From: Luteibacter rhizovicinus
Lineage (GTDB): Bacteria > Pseudomonadota > Gammaproteobacteria > Xanthomonadales > Rhodanobacteraceae
NCBI RefSeq assembly: GCF_004342265.1
Contig: NZ_SMCS01000001.1
Coordinates: forward strand, 620,001 to 684,000
Direction: 5' to 3'
DNA: 64,000 nucleotides
The translations under genes were made by a program, and so were the position numbers. Positions 13,320 through 23,641 of this stretch are shown in pieces. The notes below the pieces were generated by a model. The model worked only from the letters and a program-made list of their open reading frames with translations. It did not search any database and had not been told where the DNA came from. How positions within the stretch are numbered: the stretch's first letter is position 1; every line of letters begins with the position of its first letter.

Positions 13320-14744
13320 CTAGATGAGTTCGCGGCCCCATGCTTCCAGTCTGTCGAGGAAAGCATGCGGGGTATCGGGTAACGCGCGTAGCGCGGCGAG
13401 TTCGGCGTGGTATTCGTCGAGAGTCAGCGTCGTCAGCGGACCGCGACGCGTGAGCCGGTCGACGCGGAAAGCCTCCCAGCGGGCAGCTTCTTCGGCGTTG
13501 AGCGTTTCCGGCCAGTTACGGGCGCGATAACGAAACAGCAGCTCCGGATAACGTGGGTCGCGGAAGGGGAAGTTCCTTAGTGCAAGCTGTGCTGGGGGTG
13601 TCGCCCGAACGTCCGCGAGCAGCCTGCGGTCCGCGTCGGGAAGGAAAGCACCGTACAGACTCAGCTCCGGATCTTCGGCAGGCGGCAGCGCGGCGGCATG
13701 GCCATAGACCCGGCGAAGCTTTTCGGCCAGATCCGGCGCGGCGAGCAACGCCTCGCGGTTCGCGTTGACCTTATCCAGGTCCAGGCCGAGCCGTCCAAGA
13801 TCGGCCCCTTTCAGCACCGACATCGGTGCGAGGGCCGGCGCATGGTTCGCACGCACGGTGCGCAGCGCGATGCGCTCGACGCCTTCGGGCAAGTCGGCCC
13901 GCGACGTGAAAACGCGATCGGCGATGTCGCTGTCGTCCAGCGAGAGCAGGTCGGCCGGATCGGCGGTAAGGTCATAGACGATGATTTCGCCGGGCCGCGA
14001 CGGGTGGGCCGTGATCGGCGCAATGACGGTCAGGCAATGGCGGCTGGCCGGATAACGCGACGATACGTGGACGACCGGCGTCATCGCCGCGACGTCCAGC
14101 AGCTCGAACACGCGTTGCTTGCGCCGCAGGGCGAAGTACCAGTCCCAGAGCTTGGGTTGGCGGACACGGATCAGGCGGGCGAGCGCGATCAGCGCCTCGA
14201 CATCCGAAAGCGCGTCATGCGCGCGCTCCTGCTTGAGACGATTGGCCGTGGCCAGGTGTTCGAGCTTGAAACTCGGCGTACCGTCCTCGCGCAGCGGCCA
14301 TTCGATGCCTTCGGGCCGCAGCGCCTGGCACATGCGCACCAGGTCGATCAGGTCCCAGCGCGAATTGCCGTTCTCCCATTCGCGCGCATACGGCTCGTAG
14401 AAATTCCGGTAAAGCAGGTGCCGGGTGAACTCGTCGTCGAAGCGCAGCGAGTTGTAGCCCACCGTGCAGGTGCCCGGCGTGGCCATCTGTTCGTGGATAG
14501 CCGCCGCGAAGGACGCTTCGTTCAGACCTTCGCGCTCGGTCAGCTGCGGCTCGATGCCGGTGATCAGGCAGGCGACTGGCTGCGGCGGCATGTCGCGCGG
14601 CGGCTTGCAGTAGATCATCACCGGCTCGCCGACCGGTTCGAGATCGGCCGTCGTGCGGATCGCCGCGAACTGGGAAGGGCGGTCGCGCCGGGGATCGGCA
14701 CCGAAGGTTTCGTAGTCGTGCCAGAGGAAGGTCGGTTGGGCCAT
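13320..14744 (-). CDS. sbcB: Exodeoxyribonuclease I
   Basis: 3'-5' single-strand DNA exonuclease acting in recombination and mismatch repair. 474 aa from ATG 14744; an ATG at 14753 is equally possible, and an earlier frame start at 14789 is unlikely. The DnaQ-type Exo I motif is FLWHDYETFGADPRRDRPSQ near residues 5-24, and HDALSDVEALIALARL near 180 is ExoIII. The SH3-like and C-terminal helical domains follow (RNWPETLNAEEAARWEAFR). Divergent from orn, with about 86 bases between the starts. Confidence 0.93.
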   Translation of the reverse strand: MAQPTFLWHDYETFGADPRRDRPSQFAAIRTTADLEPVGEPVMIYCKPPRDMPPQPVACLITGIEPQLTEREGLNEASFAAAIHEQMATPGTCTVGYNSLRFDDEFTRHLLYRNFYEPYAREWENGNSRWDLIDLVRMCQALRPEGIEWPLREDGTPSFKLEHLATANRLKQERAHDALSDVEALIALARLIRVRQPKLWDWYFALRRKQRVFELLDVAAMTPVVHVSSRYPASRHCLTVIAPITAHPSRPGEIIVYDLTADPADLLSLDDSDIADRVFTSRADLPEGVERIALRTVRANHAPALAPMSVLKGADLGRLGLDLDKVNANREALLAAPDLAEKLRRVYGHAAALPPAEDPELSLYGAFLPDADRRLLADVRATPPAQLALRNFPFRDPRYPELLFRYRARNWPETLNAEEAARWEAFRVDRLTRRGPLTTLTLDEYHAELAALRALPDTPHAFLDRLEAWGRELI

Positions 14745-14830
14745 GCGGAACATGATCGCATGCCCGCCTGTCCATGCTCGACCTCCCATGCACGGCCTGA
14801 ACCGCTAGACTGCGCGCACCGGAGGAAAGC

Positions 14831-15400
14831 ATGACGCCAGCACACGAAGACAACCTTATCTGGATCGACCTCGAAATGACGGGTCTGGATACGGATAACG
14901 ATTCCATTCTCGAGATCGCGACCATCGTCACGGACAAAGGCCTGAACGTACTGGCCGAAGGTCCCGTGTTCGCGATCGCGCACAACGAATCCCTCCTGCA
15001 GGAAATGGACGCCTGGAATCGCAACCAGCACACCCGGTCGGGTCTGTGGGGGCAGGTAGTGGATTCGCACGCCACGCACGGCGAGGCCGAGAAGGCGACC
15101 ATCGCCTTCCTGCGCGAATGGGTGCCGGCGGGGAAGTCGCCGATGTGCGGCAATTCCATCTGCCAGGACCGGCGCTTCCTGCACCGCCAGATGCCGGGGC
15201 TGGAGCGCTATTTCCATTACCGCAATCTCGACGTCTCCACGCTGAAGGAACTGTCGCGGCGCTGGTCGCCCGAGATCGGCCGCGGGTTCGCGAAGGATTC
15301 GGCGCATACGGCGCTGTCGGACATCCGCGACTCGATCGACGAACTGCGCTACTACCGTCGTTTCATGGGCGCCCTCGGCGGCCAGCAACCCGTCGGCTGA
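14831..15400 (+). CDS. orn: Oligoribonuclease
   Basis: Degrades 2-5-nt RNA fragments and pGpG, finishing mRNA and c-di-GMP turnover. 189 aa. DEDDh exonuclease residues are visible: D13 and E15 in [11 protein letters not shown]113 in ICQDRRFL, H159 and D164 in [16 protein letters not shown]. The start is fixed by a strong GGAGGAAAGC site directly upstream. folP follows after 10 bases. Confidence 0.97.
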   Translation: MTPAHEDNLIWIDLEMTGLDTDNDSILEIATIVTDKGLNVLAEGPVFAIAHNESLLQEMDAWNRNQHTRSGLWGQVVDSHATHGEAEKATIAFLREWVPAGKSPMCGNSICQDRRFLHRQMPGLERYFHYRNLDVSTLKELSRRWSPEIGRGFAKDSAHTALSDIRDSIDELRYYRRFMGALGGQQPVG

Positions 15401-15410
15401 AGGGGCACCC

Positions 15411-16316
15411 ATGACGACCGATCCGTTCGCCACGATCCTCGATTGCGCGGGCAGGGCGCTGGTGCTGGACCGCCCCCGGGTGGTCGGCATCGTCAACGTC
15501 ACGCCCGACTCCTTCTCCGATGGCGGCGCCCACGACACCCTGGACGCGGCTTTCGAGCATGCGCTTCGGCTGGTGGAGGAGGGAGCGGACATGCTCGACA
15601 TCGGCGGCGAGTCCACGCGCCCCGGTGCCTCGGACGTCCCCGCCGACGAGGAAATCCGTCGCGTGGTTCCGCTGATCGAGCGTCTGGCGGCCGCGACCAC
15701 CGTTCCTCTTTCCATCGACACGTCGAAGCCCGAGGTGATGCGTGCGGCCGTGGCAGCGGGCGCGGGCATGATCAACGACGTCTATGCGTTACGCCGCGAA
15801 GGCGCGCTGGACGCCGCCGCCGAGCTTGGCGTGGCCGTTTGCCTGATGCACATGCAGGGCGAGCCGCGTTCGATGCAGGACGCCCCCAGCTACGACGACG
15901 TGGTGGGCGAAGTCCACCGTTTCCTTACCGACCGGTTGTTCGCCTGCGAACTGGCGGGCATTCCCCGGAAAAAAGTCCTGGTCGATCCGGGCTTCGGCTT
16001 CGGCAAATCGCTCGAAAACAACCTCGACCTGCTGCGCGCCATGGAGCGTTTCGCCCAACTGGGCGCTGGCGCCTATGTCGGCCTCTCGCGCAAGTCGATG
16101 ATCGGGACTATCACCGGACGCCAGGAGCCGCTGGCGCGCGCCTCCGGATCGGCGGCCGCGGCACTGATCGCCGCTCAGCGCGGCGCCATCCTGGTCCGCG
16201 TTCACGATGTGGCGGTCACCGTCGATGCCCTGGCCGTGTGGCAGGCAGTGAAGGCCGGCGACCGCGCGCCCCGCGACGATCGCCCCGCGATGCCCCGCTG
16301 GCCCGACGACGACTGA
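15411..16316 (+). CDS. folP: Dihydropteroate synthase
   Basis: Condenses p-aminobenzoate with dihydropterin diphosphate in folate synthesis; the sulfonamide target. 301 aa. Signature 1, [15 protein letters not shown], is at residues 25-39 and signature 2, [15 protein letters not shown], at 60-74; [15 protein letters not shown] is near 192-206 and GLSRKSMIG near 225. AAGGGG precedes the ATG. The folP-glmM order is the common gammaproteobacterial one. Confidence 0.97.
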   Translation: MTTDPFATILDCAGRALVLDRPRVVGIVNVTPDSFSDGGAHDTLDAAFEHALRLVEEGADMLDIGGESTRPGASDVPADEEIRRVVPLIERLAAATTVPLSIDTSKPEVMRAAVAAGAGMINDVYALRREGALDAAAELGVAVCLMHMQGEPRSMQDAPSYDDVVGEVHRFLTDRLFACELAGIPRKKVLVDPGFGFGKSLENNLDLLRAMERFAQLGAGAYVGLSRKSMIGTITGRQEPLARASGSAAAALIAAQRGAILVRVHDVAVTVDALAVWQAVKAGDRAPRDDRPAMPRWPDDD

Positions 16317-16378
16317 AAGACTTGCGACCGGAACCGGCCGCCGGCGGTATGATTCACGGTCATGAAAGGACGAACACC

Positions 16379-17737
16379 ATGACCCAGCGCAAATATTTCG
16401 GGACGGACGGCATCCGCGGTCAGGTAGGCCAGTCGCCCATCAGCGCCGACTTCATCCTCCGGCTGGGCCGCGCTCTTGGCGCCGTACTGGCCCGTCAGCG
16501 GGGACGCCGCGTCACCGTGGTGATCGGCAAGGACACCCGGGTCTCCGGCTATATGTTCGAATCGGCCCTGGAGGCCGGTCTGGTCGCCGCGGGCGCCGAT
16601 GTCCGGCTGCTCGGCCCCATGCCCACCCCCGCTGTCGCCTTCCTCACCCGTTCGCTTCGCGCCGATGCCGGCATCGTCATCAGCGCGTCGCACAATCCCC
16701 ATTACGACAACGGCATCAAGTTCTTCTCGGCGCAGGGCGAAAAGTTCTCCGACGAGCTGGAAGCCGCCATCGAAGAAGAAGTGGACGCACCGTTCGCGAC
16801 CGTGGCGTCGGAAAGCCTCGGCAAGGCCACCCGCGTCGGCGATGCCGTGGCCCGGTACGCGGAATTCTGCAAGGCGACCGTGCCGCAGGAATTCAGCCTG
16901 CGCGGCTTGAAGCTGGTCCTGGACTGCGCGCATGGCGCCACCTACCAGGTGGCCCCGAAAGTGTTCGCCGAACTGGGTGCGGACGTCTTCGCCATCGGCG
17001 CGGAGCCCGACGGTCTCAATATCAATCGCGGCGTGGGATCGACGCATCCCGAACTGCTGGCCAAAGCGGTCGTCGAACGCGGCGCCGACCTCGGCATCGC
17101 CTTCGATGGCGACGGCGATCGCGTGCGCATCGTCGACCGCGACGGCAGCGTCACGGACGGCGACGACATGATGTATGTGCTGGCCCGCAACTGGGCCTCG
17201 CGCGGCATGCTGCGCGGTCCGGTGGTCGGTACCCTGATGAGCAACTACGGCCTTCAGCGCGCGCTGCGGAACATGGATATCCCGCTGATCCGCGCGAACG
17301 TCGGCGATCGCTTCGTGCTTCAGCAGCTGAAAGAGCACGGCGGCATACTGGGCGGCGAGACATCGGGTCATATCCTCTGCCTCGACCGCTTCACCACCGG
17401 CGACGGCATCGTCGCGGCCCTGGCCCTGCTCGAGGCCCTGGTCCAGTCGGGGGAAACCTTCGCCGACGCCCGGGCCGGCCTCAGCAAACTCCCCCAGACC
17501 ATGGTGAACGTAAGGATCGAGGGCCGCGCGCGCGAGGTGCTGGCCACGGAAGCCGTCCGCGGCGCGTTGGCCGAGGTGGAAAGCGAGCTGGAGGGCCGTG
17601 GCCGGGTGGTACTCAGGGCATCGGGTACGGAGCCGCTGGTGCGGGTCACGATCGAGGCCGTCGACGCGGAAGAAGTCGACCGGTTAGCCACACGGCTTGC
17701 GGACGTCGTAAAATCGGCGGCCAGAGCGATTGCCTGA
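16379..17737 (+). CDS. glmM: Phosphoglucosamine mutase
   Basis: Converts glucosamine-6-phosphate to glucosamine-1-phosphate for peptidoglycan and LPS. 452 aa. The phosphoserine loop [15 protein letters not shown] is near residues 98-112 (reactive Ser104), the metal loop FDGDGDR near 242-248, and the C-terminal phosphate-binding [14 protein letters not shown] near 418-431. The ATG at 16379 has AAAGGA 8 bases upstream; the frame is open much further back inside folP, which is spurious. Confidence 0.97.
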   Translation: MTQRKYFGTDGIRGQVGQSPISADFILRLGRALGAVLARQRGRRVTVVIGKDTRVSGYMFESALEAGLVAAGADVRLLGPMPTPAVAFLTRSLRADAGIVISASHNPHYDNGIKFFSAQGEKFSDELEAAIEEEVDAPFATVASESLGKATRVGDAVARYAEFCKATVPQEFSLRGLKLVLDCAHGATYQVAPKVFAELGADVFAIGAEPDGLNINRGVGSTHPELLAKAVVERGADLGIAFDGDGDRVRIVDRDGSVTDGDDMMYVLARNWASRGMLRGPVVGTLMSNYGLQRALRNMDIPLIRANVGDRFVLQQLKEHGGILGGETSGHILCLDRFTTGDGIVAALALLEALVQSGETFADARAGLSKLPQTMVNVRIEGRAREVLATEAVRGALAEVESELEGRGRVVLRASGTEPLVRVTIEAVDAEEVDRLATRLADVVKSAARAIA

Positions 17738-17794
17738 TTTCCTATCCCGACGTCTGCTTCGGGAACCAGGCGTGCTCTTGCCCGCAGGCCATCC

Positions 17795-18730
17795 ATGAAA
17801 AAGGTCCCCACGCTCGACATCCGCCGTTACGACACCGACCGCGACGCCTTCGTCGCCGAACTCGGTGCCGCGTATCGCGAGTTCGGTTTCTGCTGCATCA
17901 GCGGTCACGGCATTCCGCGCGAACGCATCGACGGCGCGTACGACGCCTTCCTGCGCTTCTTCGCCCTGCCGACCGAAGCGAAGATGAAGTATCACGTTCC
18001 CGGTGGCGGCGGCGCGCGCGGCTACACCCCGTTCAAGGTGGAAACCGCCAAGGACAGCCAGCATCCGGATCTCAAGGAATTCTGGCATGTCGGCCGGGAG
18101 ATCCCGCGCGATTCGAAGTTCGCCGACGTGATGGCGCCGAACGTGTGGCCCGCCGAGGTTCCCGATTTCCAGGAATTCGGTTACGGCCTGTACGAAGCGC
18201 TGGACCAGCTCGGCACGCGCGTGCTGCGCGCACTGGCCCTGCATATCGGCGAACCCGAGCACTTCTTCGACGACAAGACGGACGTGGGCAATTCCATCCT
18301 GCGCCCCATCCACTACCCGCCGCTGACCCAGGAAAACATTCCGAACGTCCGCGCCGGCGCGCACGAAGACATCAACTTCATCACGCTCCTGGTCGGCGCC
18401 AGCGCCGAAGGCCTGGAAGTGCTGACGCGCGAGGGCGAATGGCTGCCGATCACGACGGAAGGCGATGCCATCGTCGTGAACATCGGCGACATGTTGCAGC
18501 GCCTGACCAATCACGTGTATCCGTCGACGACGCACCGCGTGACCAATCCGCAGAACGACAACGCCCGCAAGCCGCGCTATTCGGTGCCGTTCTTCCTGCA
18601 CCCGAATCCCGACGTCGTGCTGGACGTGCTGCCTTCGTGCGTCAGTGCCGAAAATCCCAGCCGTTACGCCGAGCCGATCACCGCGCACGAGTACCTGCAA
18701 CAGCGTCTGCGCGAGATCAAATTGATCTGA
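17795..18730 (+). CDS. Isopenicillin N synthase-like 2-oxoglutarate/Fe(II) dioxygenase
   Basis: 311-aa non-heme iron oxygenase of the IPNS/2OG family. The N-terminal DIOX_N part has AAYREFGFCCISGHGI (25-40). The jelly-roll core carries the iron ligands H190 and D192 (AHEDIN) and H247 (STTHRVTNP), with the RxS co-substrate motif RYS at 261-263. With RxS present it probably uses 2-oxoglutarate. The substrate is unknown. It follows glmM by 57 bases and ends in a strong hairpin terminator. No biosynthetic cluster surrounds it. Confidence 0.85.
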   Translation: MKKVPTLDIRRYDTDRDAFVAELGAAYREFGFCCISGHGIPRERIDGAYDAFLRFFALPTEAKMKYHVPGGGGARGYTPFKVETAKDSQHPDLKEFWHVGREIPRDSKFADVMAPNVWPAEVPDFQEFGYGLYEALDQLGTRVLRALALHIGEPEHFFDDKTDVGNSILRPIHYPPLTQENIPNVRAGAHEDINFITLLVGASAEGLEVLTREGEWLPITTEGDAIVVNIGDMLQRLTNHVYPSTTHRVTNPQNDNARKPRYSVPFFLHPNPDVVLDVLPSCVSAENPSRYAEPITAHEYLQQRLREIKLI

Positions 18731-18739
18731 CGATGCATC

Positions 18740-18780
18740 CTCGCCGCGACGACAGGCGTCGTCGCGGCGAGTACATCTTT
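18740..18780 (+). terminator. Intrinsic terminator after the oxygenase
   Basis: A 14-bp perfect stem (18740-18753 with 18758-18771) with a 4-base AGGC loop, then TACATCTTTTT. Confidence 0.85.
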
Positions 18781-18949
18781 TTAGCGGCATTTTTACCCTC
18801 GTACGGACAGCATCGATTGTCCCGGAATGCCCTGGACAGTCCGTGACTACGTCATCGCCACGCCGCACGCCGAAACCCAAAAGTCCCACGCCGCGTTCCG
18901 CCGCACAGCGCGCGCGTCGGTTGCGTACGGTCCGTGCGCGAGGACGTCG

Positions 18950-19885
18950 CTAGTCGCTATCGACGATGTTGTGCGCCTCGCTGGCGCCAATCTGCTCGAC
19001 CGCGGGCGCCTTCGGGCTGCGATGGATCAGCGGATGGGCGAATACCGCCGCCAGAATCACCGCGACGCCGAGATAAAACTTCCATCCCAGTTCGTGTTGC
19101 TCGCCCAGCAGCGGGATAGCAAGCACGATCGCGTAGATCGGTTCCAGATTCGTCACCATCTGGGTACCGAACGCCGTCATGTGGCGCAGCGCGACAAGAG
19201 CCAGCGCGAACGGTAGCAGCAGCGTGCAGCCGAAGGACAGCACCAGCATCAGCCAGGTGTCGTGCCAGTCGGGAAGAACGAAGGCCGGGGCCGTTCCCGC
19301 GAGCAAGGGCGCCAGCAGCGTCAGAAAGAGCGTGCCGGTGCCGAGTTCGACGCAGGTCACCGTCAAGGGATCGGCGTGATCGACGAGGCGCTTATTGAAC
19401 GATCCGAACAGAGCCACCAGCAACGCCGACACGATGCCCACGGCTATACCCGCATGCATGCTCGCCGGTACGCCTCCCGCCACCAGCGCGACACCCGGCA
19501 CGACGGCGGCTCCCAGCAACAGCTCGCGAAGCTCGAACCGGCGACGGGCCACCAGGGGCTCGATCACCGAGAGAAAGACCGGTCCCATCGCGATGCAGGT
19601 AGCGGCCACCGAGGCATTGGCCAGTTTGATCGCCGCGTAGAAGGTCAGCCAGTGCAGGGAAACCAGCACGCCGATGCCCGCATAGCCAAACAGCAGACGT
19701 CGCGGCAAAGCCCGCAGTCCGCGCCATACCGGCGGCATCAGCAACAGCGCCGCCACGACCAGCAGCATGCGCCACCACACCAGCGGAAGCGCGGGCAGGG
19801 TAATCAGCTTGCCGAGGATCGCGGTGAATCCCCACAGGATGACGCAGAAGTGAATCTGCAGGCGGGCTTTGGTGACGGGCTGCAT
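18950..19885 (-). CDS. EamA-domain DMT-superfamily permease
   Basis: About 311-aa inner-membrane protein with ten helices in two EamA repeats (QIHFCVILWGFTAILGKLI at the N-terminus; second repeat from about residue 150, AGIAVGIVSALLVALFGSFN). Members usually export amino acids or other metabolites; the substrate is unknown. The start is uncertain: ATG 19885 places the first helix normally, while a GTG at 19912 would add nine residues; neither has a clear ribosome site. Confidence 0.82.
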   Translation of the reverse strand: MQPVTKARLQIHFCVILWGFTAILGKLITLPALPLVWWRMLLVVAALLLMPPVWRGLRALPRRLLFGYAGIGVLVSLHWLTFYAAIKLANASVAATCIAMGPVFLSVIEPLVARRRFELRELLLGAAVVPGVALVAGGVPASMHAGIAVGIVSALLVALFGSFNKRLVDHADPLTVTCVELGTGTLFLTLLAPLLAGTAPAFVLPDWHDTWLMLVLSFGCTLLLPFALALVALRHMTAFGTQMVTNLEPIYAIVLAIPLLGEQHELGWKFYLGVAVILAAVFAHPLIHRSPKAPAVEQIGASEAHNIVDSD

Positions 19886-19961
19886 GAGGGCGCTTGGGGT
19901 GGGGAGCGCCACAGAGTGCAGGTTTCGGGCGGGATGGGGAAGAGGGTAACGAGCCGTGTCG

Positions 19962-22115
19962 TTATTTCTTCGCAGGCCGCGGCACGCCCGGCGCCTGCGC
20001 CGGATTCTTCTTCAGCTCTTCAAGCAACGGACGGCAGGTATTGTCCTCGCCCTTTCCGCTGGTCGGCACTACCAGTGCGGCGAGAGCCGCGGCGGGAGCG
20101 GCGAACACCGCCAGCGCCACCGCGCCGCCGCCGCGCAGGATCAGGGGTCCCGCTTGCACGCCGACGGACGGGTTCTTCATCGTGCCCTTCACGTAAAGCG
20201 GCGAACGCAGCGACAGTACGCGGAAGCCTTTCGTATGCGGTTTCACGTCCAGATCGAGCTTCTCCGTCTTGAAGTCGACGGTACCTTCGATATTGATCAG
20301 CGCGTCTTCCGTATCGAAAGCGAACAGCCGCGTCTCGACCAGGCCATTGGTCGCATCGAGGTCGGCCGCCGCGCAGTTGATCTTCACGGTCTTATCGCCG
20401 AACAGACGGCCAATGATGATATTGCCGACATTGAGCCCGGCGGTTTCAAGCAGCGTCTTGCTGATCGCGCCATCGTTGACCAGCAGTTTGATTTCGCCAT
20501 TGGACGTGCCGAGCAAGGCGGCGACGGAATTGCCGGTCGCCGACAGCGCGGCATCGCCATTCACTTCGCCGAAGCTGGTCTTCATCGGTTCGAAGCCGGG
20601 AAACAGTTGCTTCAGCTGAAGATGGCGAGCACCCAGATTGATCCGGCCCCGCATCGGCGCGGTCGATCCGTCGAGACGGATATTGCTGCCTATCGTGCCG
20701 CCCGCCACACCGAAGTTCAGCGGGTCGAGCGTAAGCACGCCTTCCTTCATGATCAGATGCGTCGACAGTTTGTCGATGGGCAGCTTCTCGCCGTGGCTGA
20801 TCTTCGCGCCGGTAAACTGCACATCGGCATCCATGGCTTTCCATCGTTCGGTACGAAACGGTTCGACCGGCAGCACCTTGTCGTTGGGCTGCGCCGTACC
20901 GTCGCCGCGATCCTTCTTCTGCGCGTTCGAGTCGGCACCGATAAGTGGCGCCAGATCGCTGAACTGCAACACATTGGATTTCAGCGCGCCGACGAGACTC
21001 GGCCGCAAGCCACCGGCATCGTAGGTAAGGCTGCCGCCGAGATCGCTGCCGCCGACGCGGCCGGTGAAATTCTCGTACCGGAAGACGCTGGCATCTTTCT
21101 TCAGCGTGGCGACCAGGTGACCTTCCGTCGCGAACGGCGGCGTGTCGGGCAGGGTGACTCCGGTAATCGCGTAAAGATTGGCCATGCTCTTGCCCGAAAA
21201 CCACAGGCGCACGTCCAGCGCGCCGAGATTCACCGGATCGGTCAGTGTGCCGACCAGGGCGACATGCGTGTCGCCCACGCGCACGTCCGCCTGCACGGGA
21301 AAGGGGCGCGCGGCGTCGCGTAACGCGAGTACTCCGCCCGTGTGGCCCTTGCCGTCGATCGTCGTTCCTTTGTACGTCCCCTTCGCGGCCCATGCGAATG
21401 CATAAGTCTGTTTCTGTTTGGTCTGGTCGGACCGGTCCTTTTCGTCGGCACCGCTGCGGCTCATCGACTTTGCGCTGGCGCCGGTTGTCTTACCCGCCTG
21501 CTCGCGCGAGTCGCGTTCCTGGCCCGCCATGATCTCGCCGAACGGGATCGCTTTTTCCAGCGGCGTGACGTCCACACCGAGGTCGACCTTGCTCACCGCG
21601 TCGGCAAGATCGATATGGCCCTTGTCGAAGCCGATGGCGTTGAGTTCCAGCGCCCATTCCGAAGGACCCGCGCTTTCCGGCAGCTTGAACGTCCAGTTGT
21701 TGCGCCCGTCGCCCACGCGCTCGAGATCGATCTTCGGCGCGCGCAACTGCACGTCCGGAATAACGATGCGCTTGCCGATAAGAGGCAAGGGCGAAAGGCG
21801 GAACTCCAGAGCGTCCAGCGTCGCGAACTGTTTCGTTTTCGCCCAGTCGGGATTGGCGACGACGATGTCCTTCGCGACGAAATGCGGCCAGGGCATCAGG
21901 CTGTGCAGCCCCGTTTCGCTGGGCTCGCGCGACCACTGCGCGCTGATATCGCCGTTGATGGAGAAGGGCCGGCCGATGGCCTGGGACACCTTGTCGTTGA
22001 TCGTGGGCTTCAGCCGGTTCCAGTCGAAGAACGCGACGATCAGGATCGCAATGACGATCATCGCGAGGACGATCCCGATCATCCAGGCCAGAATCTTGCT
22101 GCCGCGCTTCATCAT
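19962..22115 (-). CDS. AsmA family protein
   Basis: 717 aa with one N-terminal membrane anchor (ILAWMIGIVLAMIVIAILIV, about residues 8-27) and a large periplasmic region. The N-terminal AsmA domain (PFSINGDISAQWSREPSETG; FVAKDIVVANPDWAKTKQF) and C-terminal AsmA repeat (GEVNGDAALSATGNSVAALL; PLYVKGTMKNPSVGVQAGPL) are clear. AsmA-like bridge proteins are implicated in phospholipid transport to the outer membrane. The start has GGAGGCGGG upstream (ATGATG; second Met at 22112 possible). Confidence 0.9.
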   Translation of the reverse strand: MMKRGSKILAWMIGIVLAMIVIAILIVAFFDWNRLKPTINDKVSQAIGRPFSINGDISAQWSREPSETGLHSLMPWPHFVAKDIVVANPDWAKTKQFATLDALEFRLSPLPLIGKRIVIPDVQLRAPKIDLERVGDGRNNWTFKLPESAGPSEWALELNAIGFDKGHIDLADAVSKVDLGVDVTPLEKAIPFGEIMAGQERDSREQAGKTTGASAKSMSRSGADEKDRSDQTKQKQTYAFAWAAKGTYKGTTIDGKGHTGGVLALRDAARPFPVQADVRVGDTHVALVGTLTDPVNLGALDVRLWFSGKSMANLYAITGVTLPDTPPFATEGHLVATLKKDASVFRYENFTGRVGGSDLGGSLTYDAGGLRPSLVGALKSNVLQFSDLAPLIGADSNAQKKDRGDGTAQPNDKVLPVEPFRTERWKAMDADVQFTGAKISHGEKLPIDKLSTHLIMKEGVLTLDPLNFGVAGGTIGSNIRLDGSTAPMRGRINLGARHLQLKQLFPGFEPMKTSFGEVNGDAALSATGNSVAALLGTSNGEIKLLVNDGAISKTLLETAGLNVGNIIIGRLFGDKTVKINCAAADLDATNGLVETRLFAFDTEDALINIEGTVDFKTEKLDLDVKPHTKGFRVLSLRSPLYVKGTMKNPSVGVQAGPLILRGGGAVALAVFAAPAAALAALVVPTSGKGEDNTCRPLLEELKKNPAQAPGVPRPAKK

Positions 22116-22229
22116 CGTCCCGCCTCCATCCCTATCTCCGGGGGACAGAGGTAACGTGAAAGCCGCAAAGATTATGTGTTCACGCGGTGCTGCGGCTTAA
22201 GATGCGTTCACGCACGGCCATTGCCGCGA

Positions 22230-23021
22230 TCAATCTTCGCTGCTATCCAGCTTCCAGTAGCCCGTCGCCTTTACCCAGTCCTTATCGACGCCACGCTCTT
22301 CAACCAGATGCTGTCGCAGTGCGCGGGCCCGTTTCGATTCCGTGGCGACCCACCAGAACGTATCCCCGGCGGGTGTCGGCAGCGCGTGCAACACTGCCTC
22401 GATCGATGCGCTCGCACCGCTGCGGTCGATCCACATCGTTTCCACGCTGGCGGCCGACGTAAACGTCTGGCGTTCGGCCGCATCGGCGATTTCCGCAAGG
22501 ACGATGGCTTGGGCCGATGCCGGCAATGTCTCCAGCCAGCGGCCAATGGCGGGCAGGGCGGTTTCGTCGCCCACCATGACATAGGTGTCGAAGTCGGAAG
22601 CGACGATCAACGAACCGCGCGGGCCACCGACGCCGAGCAGATCGCCGGGCTTCGCCTGTTCGGCCCAGGACGACGCGGGACCTTCGCCGTGCAGCACGAA
22701 GTCGATATCGAGTTCGCCTGCCGCTTCGTGATAACGGCGAGGCGTGTAGTCGCGTGAGGGCGATGGCTCGACGCCTTCCGGATACACCGGGCCGTCCGGG
22801 GTGAAGACGGGTGGGTTGAGCGAACCGTCGGCCACGGGGAAGAACAACTTGACGTGATCGTCCGGCGCGGCGGAGACGAAGCCCGCGAGATCGGCGCCTT
22901 CGAGCGTAATGCGCAGCATATGCGGCGTAAGCCGCTTTACCCGTTTCACCGTGAGGCGGCGCATGCGGATGGGGTGGCGAACGCGGGTCGATGCGTGGAG
23001 TGCGACGGACTCTTCACCCAT
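22230..23021 (-). CDS. Siderophore-interacting ferric reductase (YqjH/NfeF-like)
   Basis: FAD-dependent ferric-chelate reductase that releases iron from siderophores with NAD(P)H. About 263 aa from ATG 23021; an ATG at 23036 is possible. The FAD-binding SRDYTPRRY motif is near residue 82, then LDIDFVLHGEGPASSWA and PGDLLGVGGPRGS (about 97-132), and the SIP C-terminal domain ends YWKLDSSED. It overlaps the end of the upstream PadR gene, so the two are one operon. In E. coli a homologous pair (YqjI/NfeR with YqjH/NfeF) works in metal homeostasis. Confidence 0.88.
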   Translation of the reverse strand: MGEESVALHASTRVRHPIRMRRLTVKRVKRLTPHMLRITLEGADLAGFVSAAPDDHVKLFFPVADGSLNPPVFTPDGPVYPEGVEPSPSRDYTPRRYHEAAGELDIDFVLHGEGPASSWAEQAKPGDLLGVGGPRGSLIVASDFDTYVMVGDETALPAIGRWLETLPASAQAIVLAEIADAAERQTFTSAASVETMWIDRSGASASIEAVLHALPTPAGDTFWWVATESKRARALRQHLVEERGVDKDWVKATGYWKLDSSED

Positions 23022-23631
23022 GGGGACGCTCCGCAACGGCTCTGGCGGCGGCTTCGAGAATAGCGGCGACGCGAACGGTTTCGGCGTCGTCCCATGCGCG
23101 GTGGTGGCTTACCAGCTGGTGCTTCAGCGTATGCATGGCCTCCCGTATTTTGGTAGGCACCGACAGGCGGTTCATGGAGCGGGCCATGACCTGCAGCCGT
23201 TCGGTCAGTGCATCGAGCGTGTCGCGATTTTCGTCGAGGAAGCGTTTGCCCTCGTCGGTGATCGCATAGAGCTTCTTGCCACCGGTCTCGGCTTCGACCC
23301 GGGCATACCCGAGTTCTTCGAGCATGGTCAGGGTGGGATAAATCGCGCCGGGGCTGGGGCTGTACTGACCGTCGAACATCTCTTCGATGGTGCGGATCAG
23401 TTCATAGCCATGGCGGGGCTGTTCTTCGATCAGGGCCAGCAGCAGCAGGCGCAGATCGCCGTGGCCGAACATGCGCCCGCCGAACCGTCCGCCACCGCGG
23501 CCGCCCCGCATGCCGTCGCGTTCGTCGAAGCCAAAGGGAGCGCCGCCACCGAAGCGACCGCCGCGGCCGATGGTATGAAGTGCTTCAAAACGTTCGCGGA
23601 AGCCGTTGAAATTATGGAAGAAGCGATGCAT
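23014..23631 (-). CDS. PadR-family regulator, YqjI/NfeR-like
   Basis: 205-aa DNA-binding regulator. The PadR winged helix is at residues about 54-130 (GHGDLRLLLLALIEEQPRHG; SPGAIYPTLTMLEELGYARV; GGKKLYAITDEGKRFLDENR), then a helical dimerisation tail. The layout matches E. coli YqjI, but where YqjI has a His/Cys-rich metal-binding N-terminus this protein has a Gly/Arg/Phe-rich stretch (residues 22-52). The start at 23631 has GGAG upstream; the frame extends to 23724 through the operator, which is unlikely to be coding. Probably represses itself and the ferric reductase. Confidence 0.85.
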   Translation of the reverse strand: MHRFFHNFNGFRERFEALHTIGRGGRFGGGAPFGFDERDGMRGGRGGGRFGGRMFGHGDLRLLLLALIEEQPRHGYELIRTIEEMFDGQYSPSPGAIYPTLTMLEELGYARVEAETGGKKLYAITDEGKRFLDENRDTLDALTERLQVMARSMNRLSVPTKIREAMHTLKHQLVSHHRAWDDAETVRVAAILEAAARAVAERPHG

Positions 23632-23641
23632 GGAATTACTC

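Noticed and set aside
15443-16378. Long upstream extension of the glmM frame inside folP
   Set aside because: It is an out-of-frame shadow of folP; the conserved GlmM N-terminus begins at ATG 16379 with a ribosome site.
17795-18730. Beta-lactam biosynthesis gene
   Set aside because: IPNS-like oxygenases are widespread; the RxS motif favours 2-oxoglutarate use and no ACV synthetase or other cluster gene is present.
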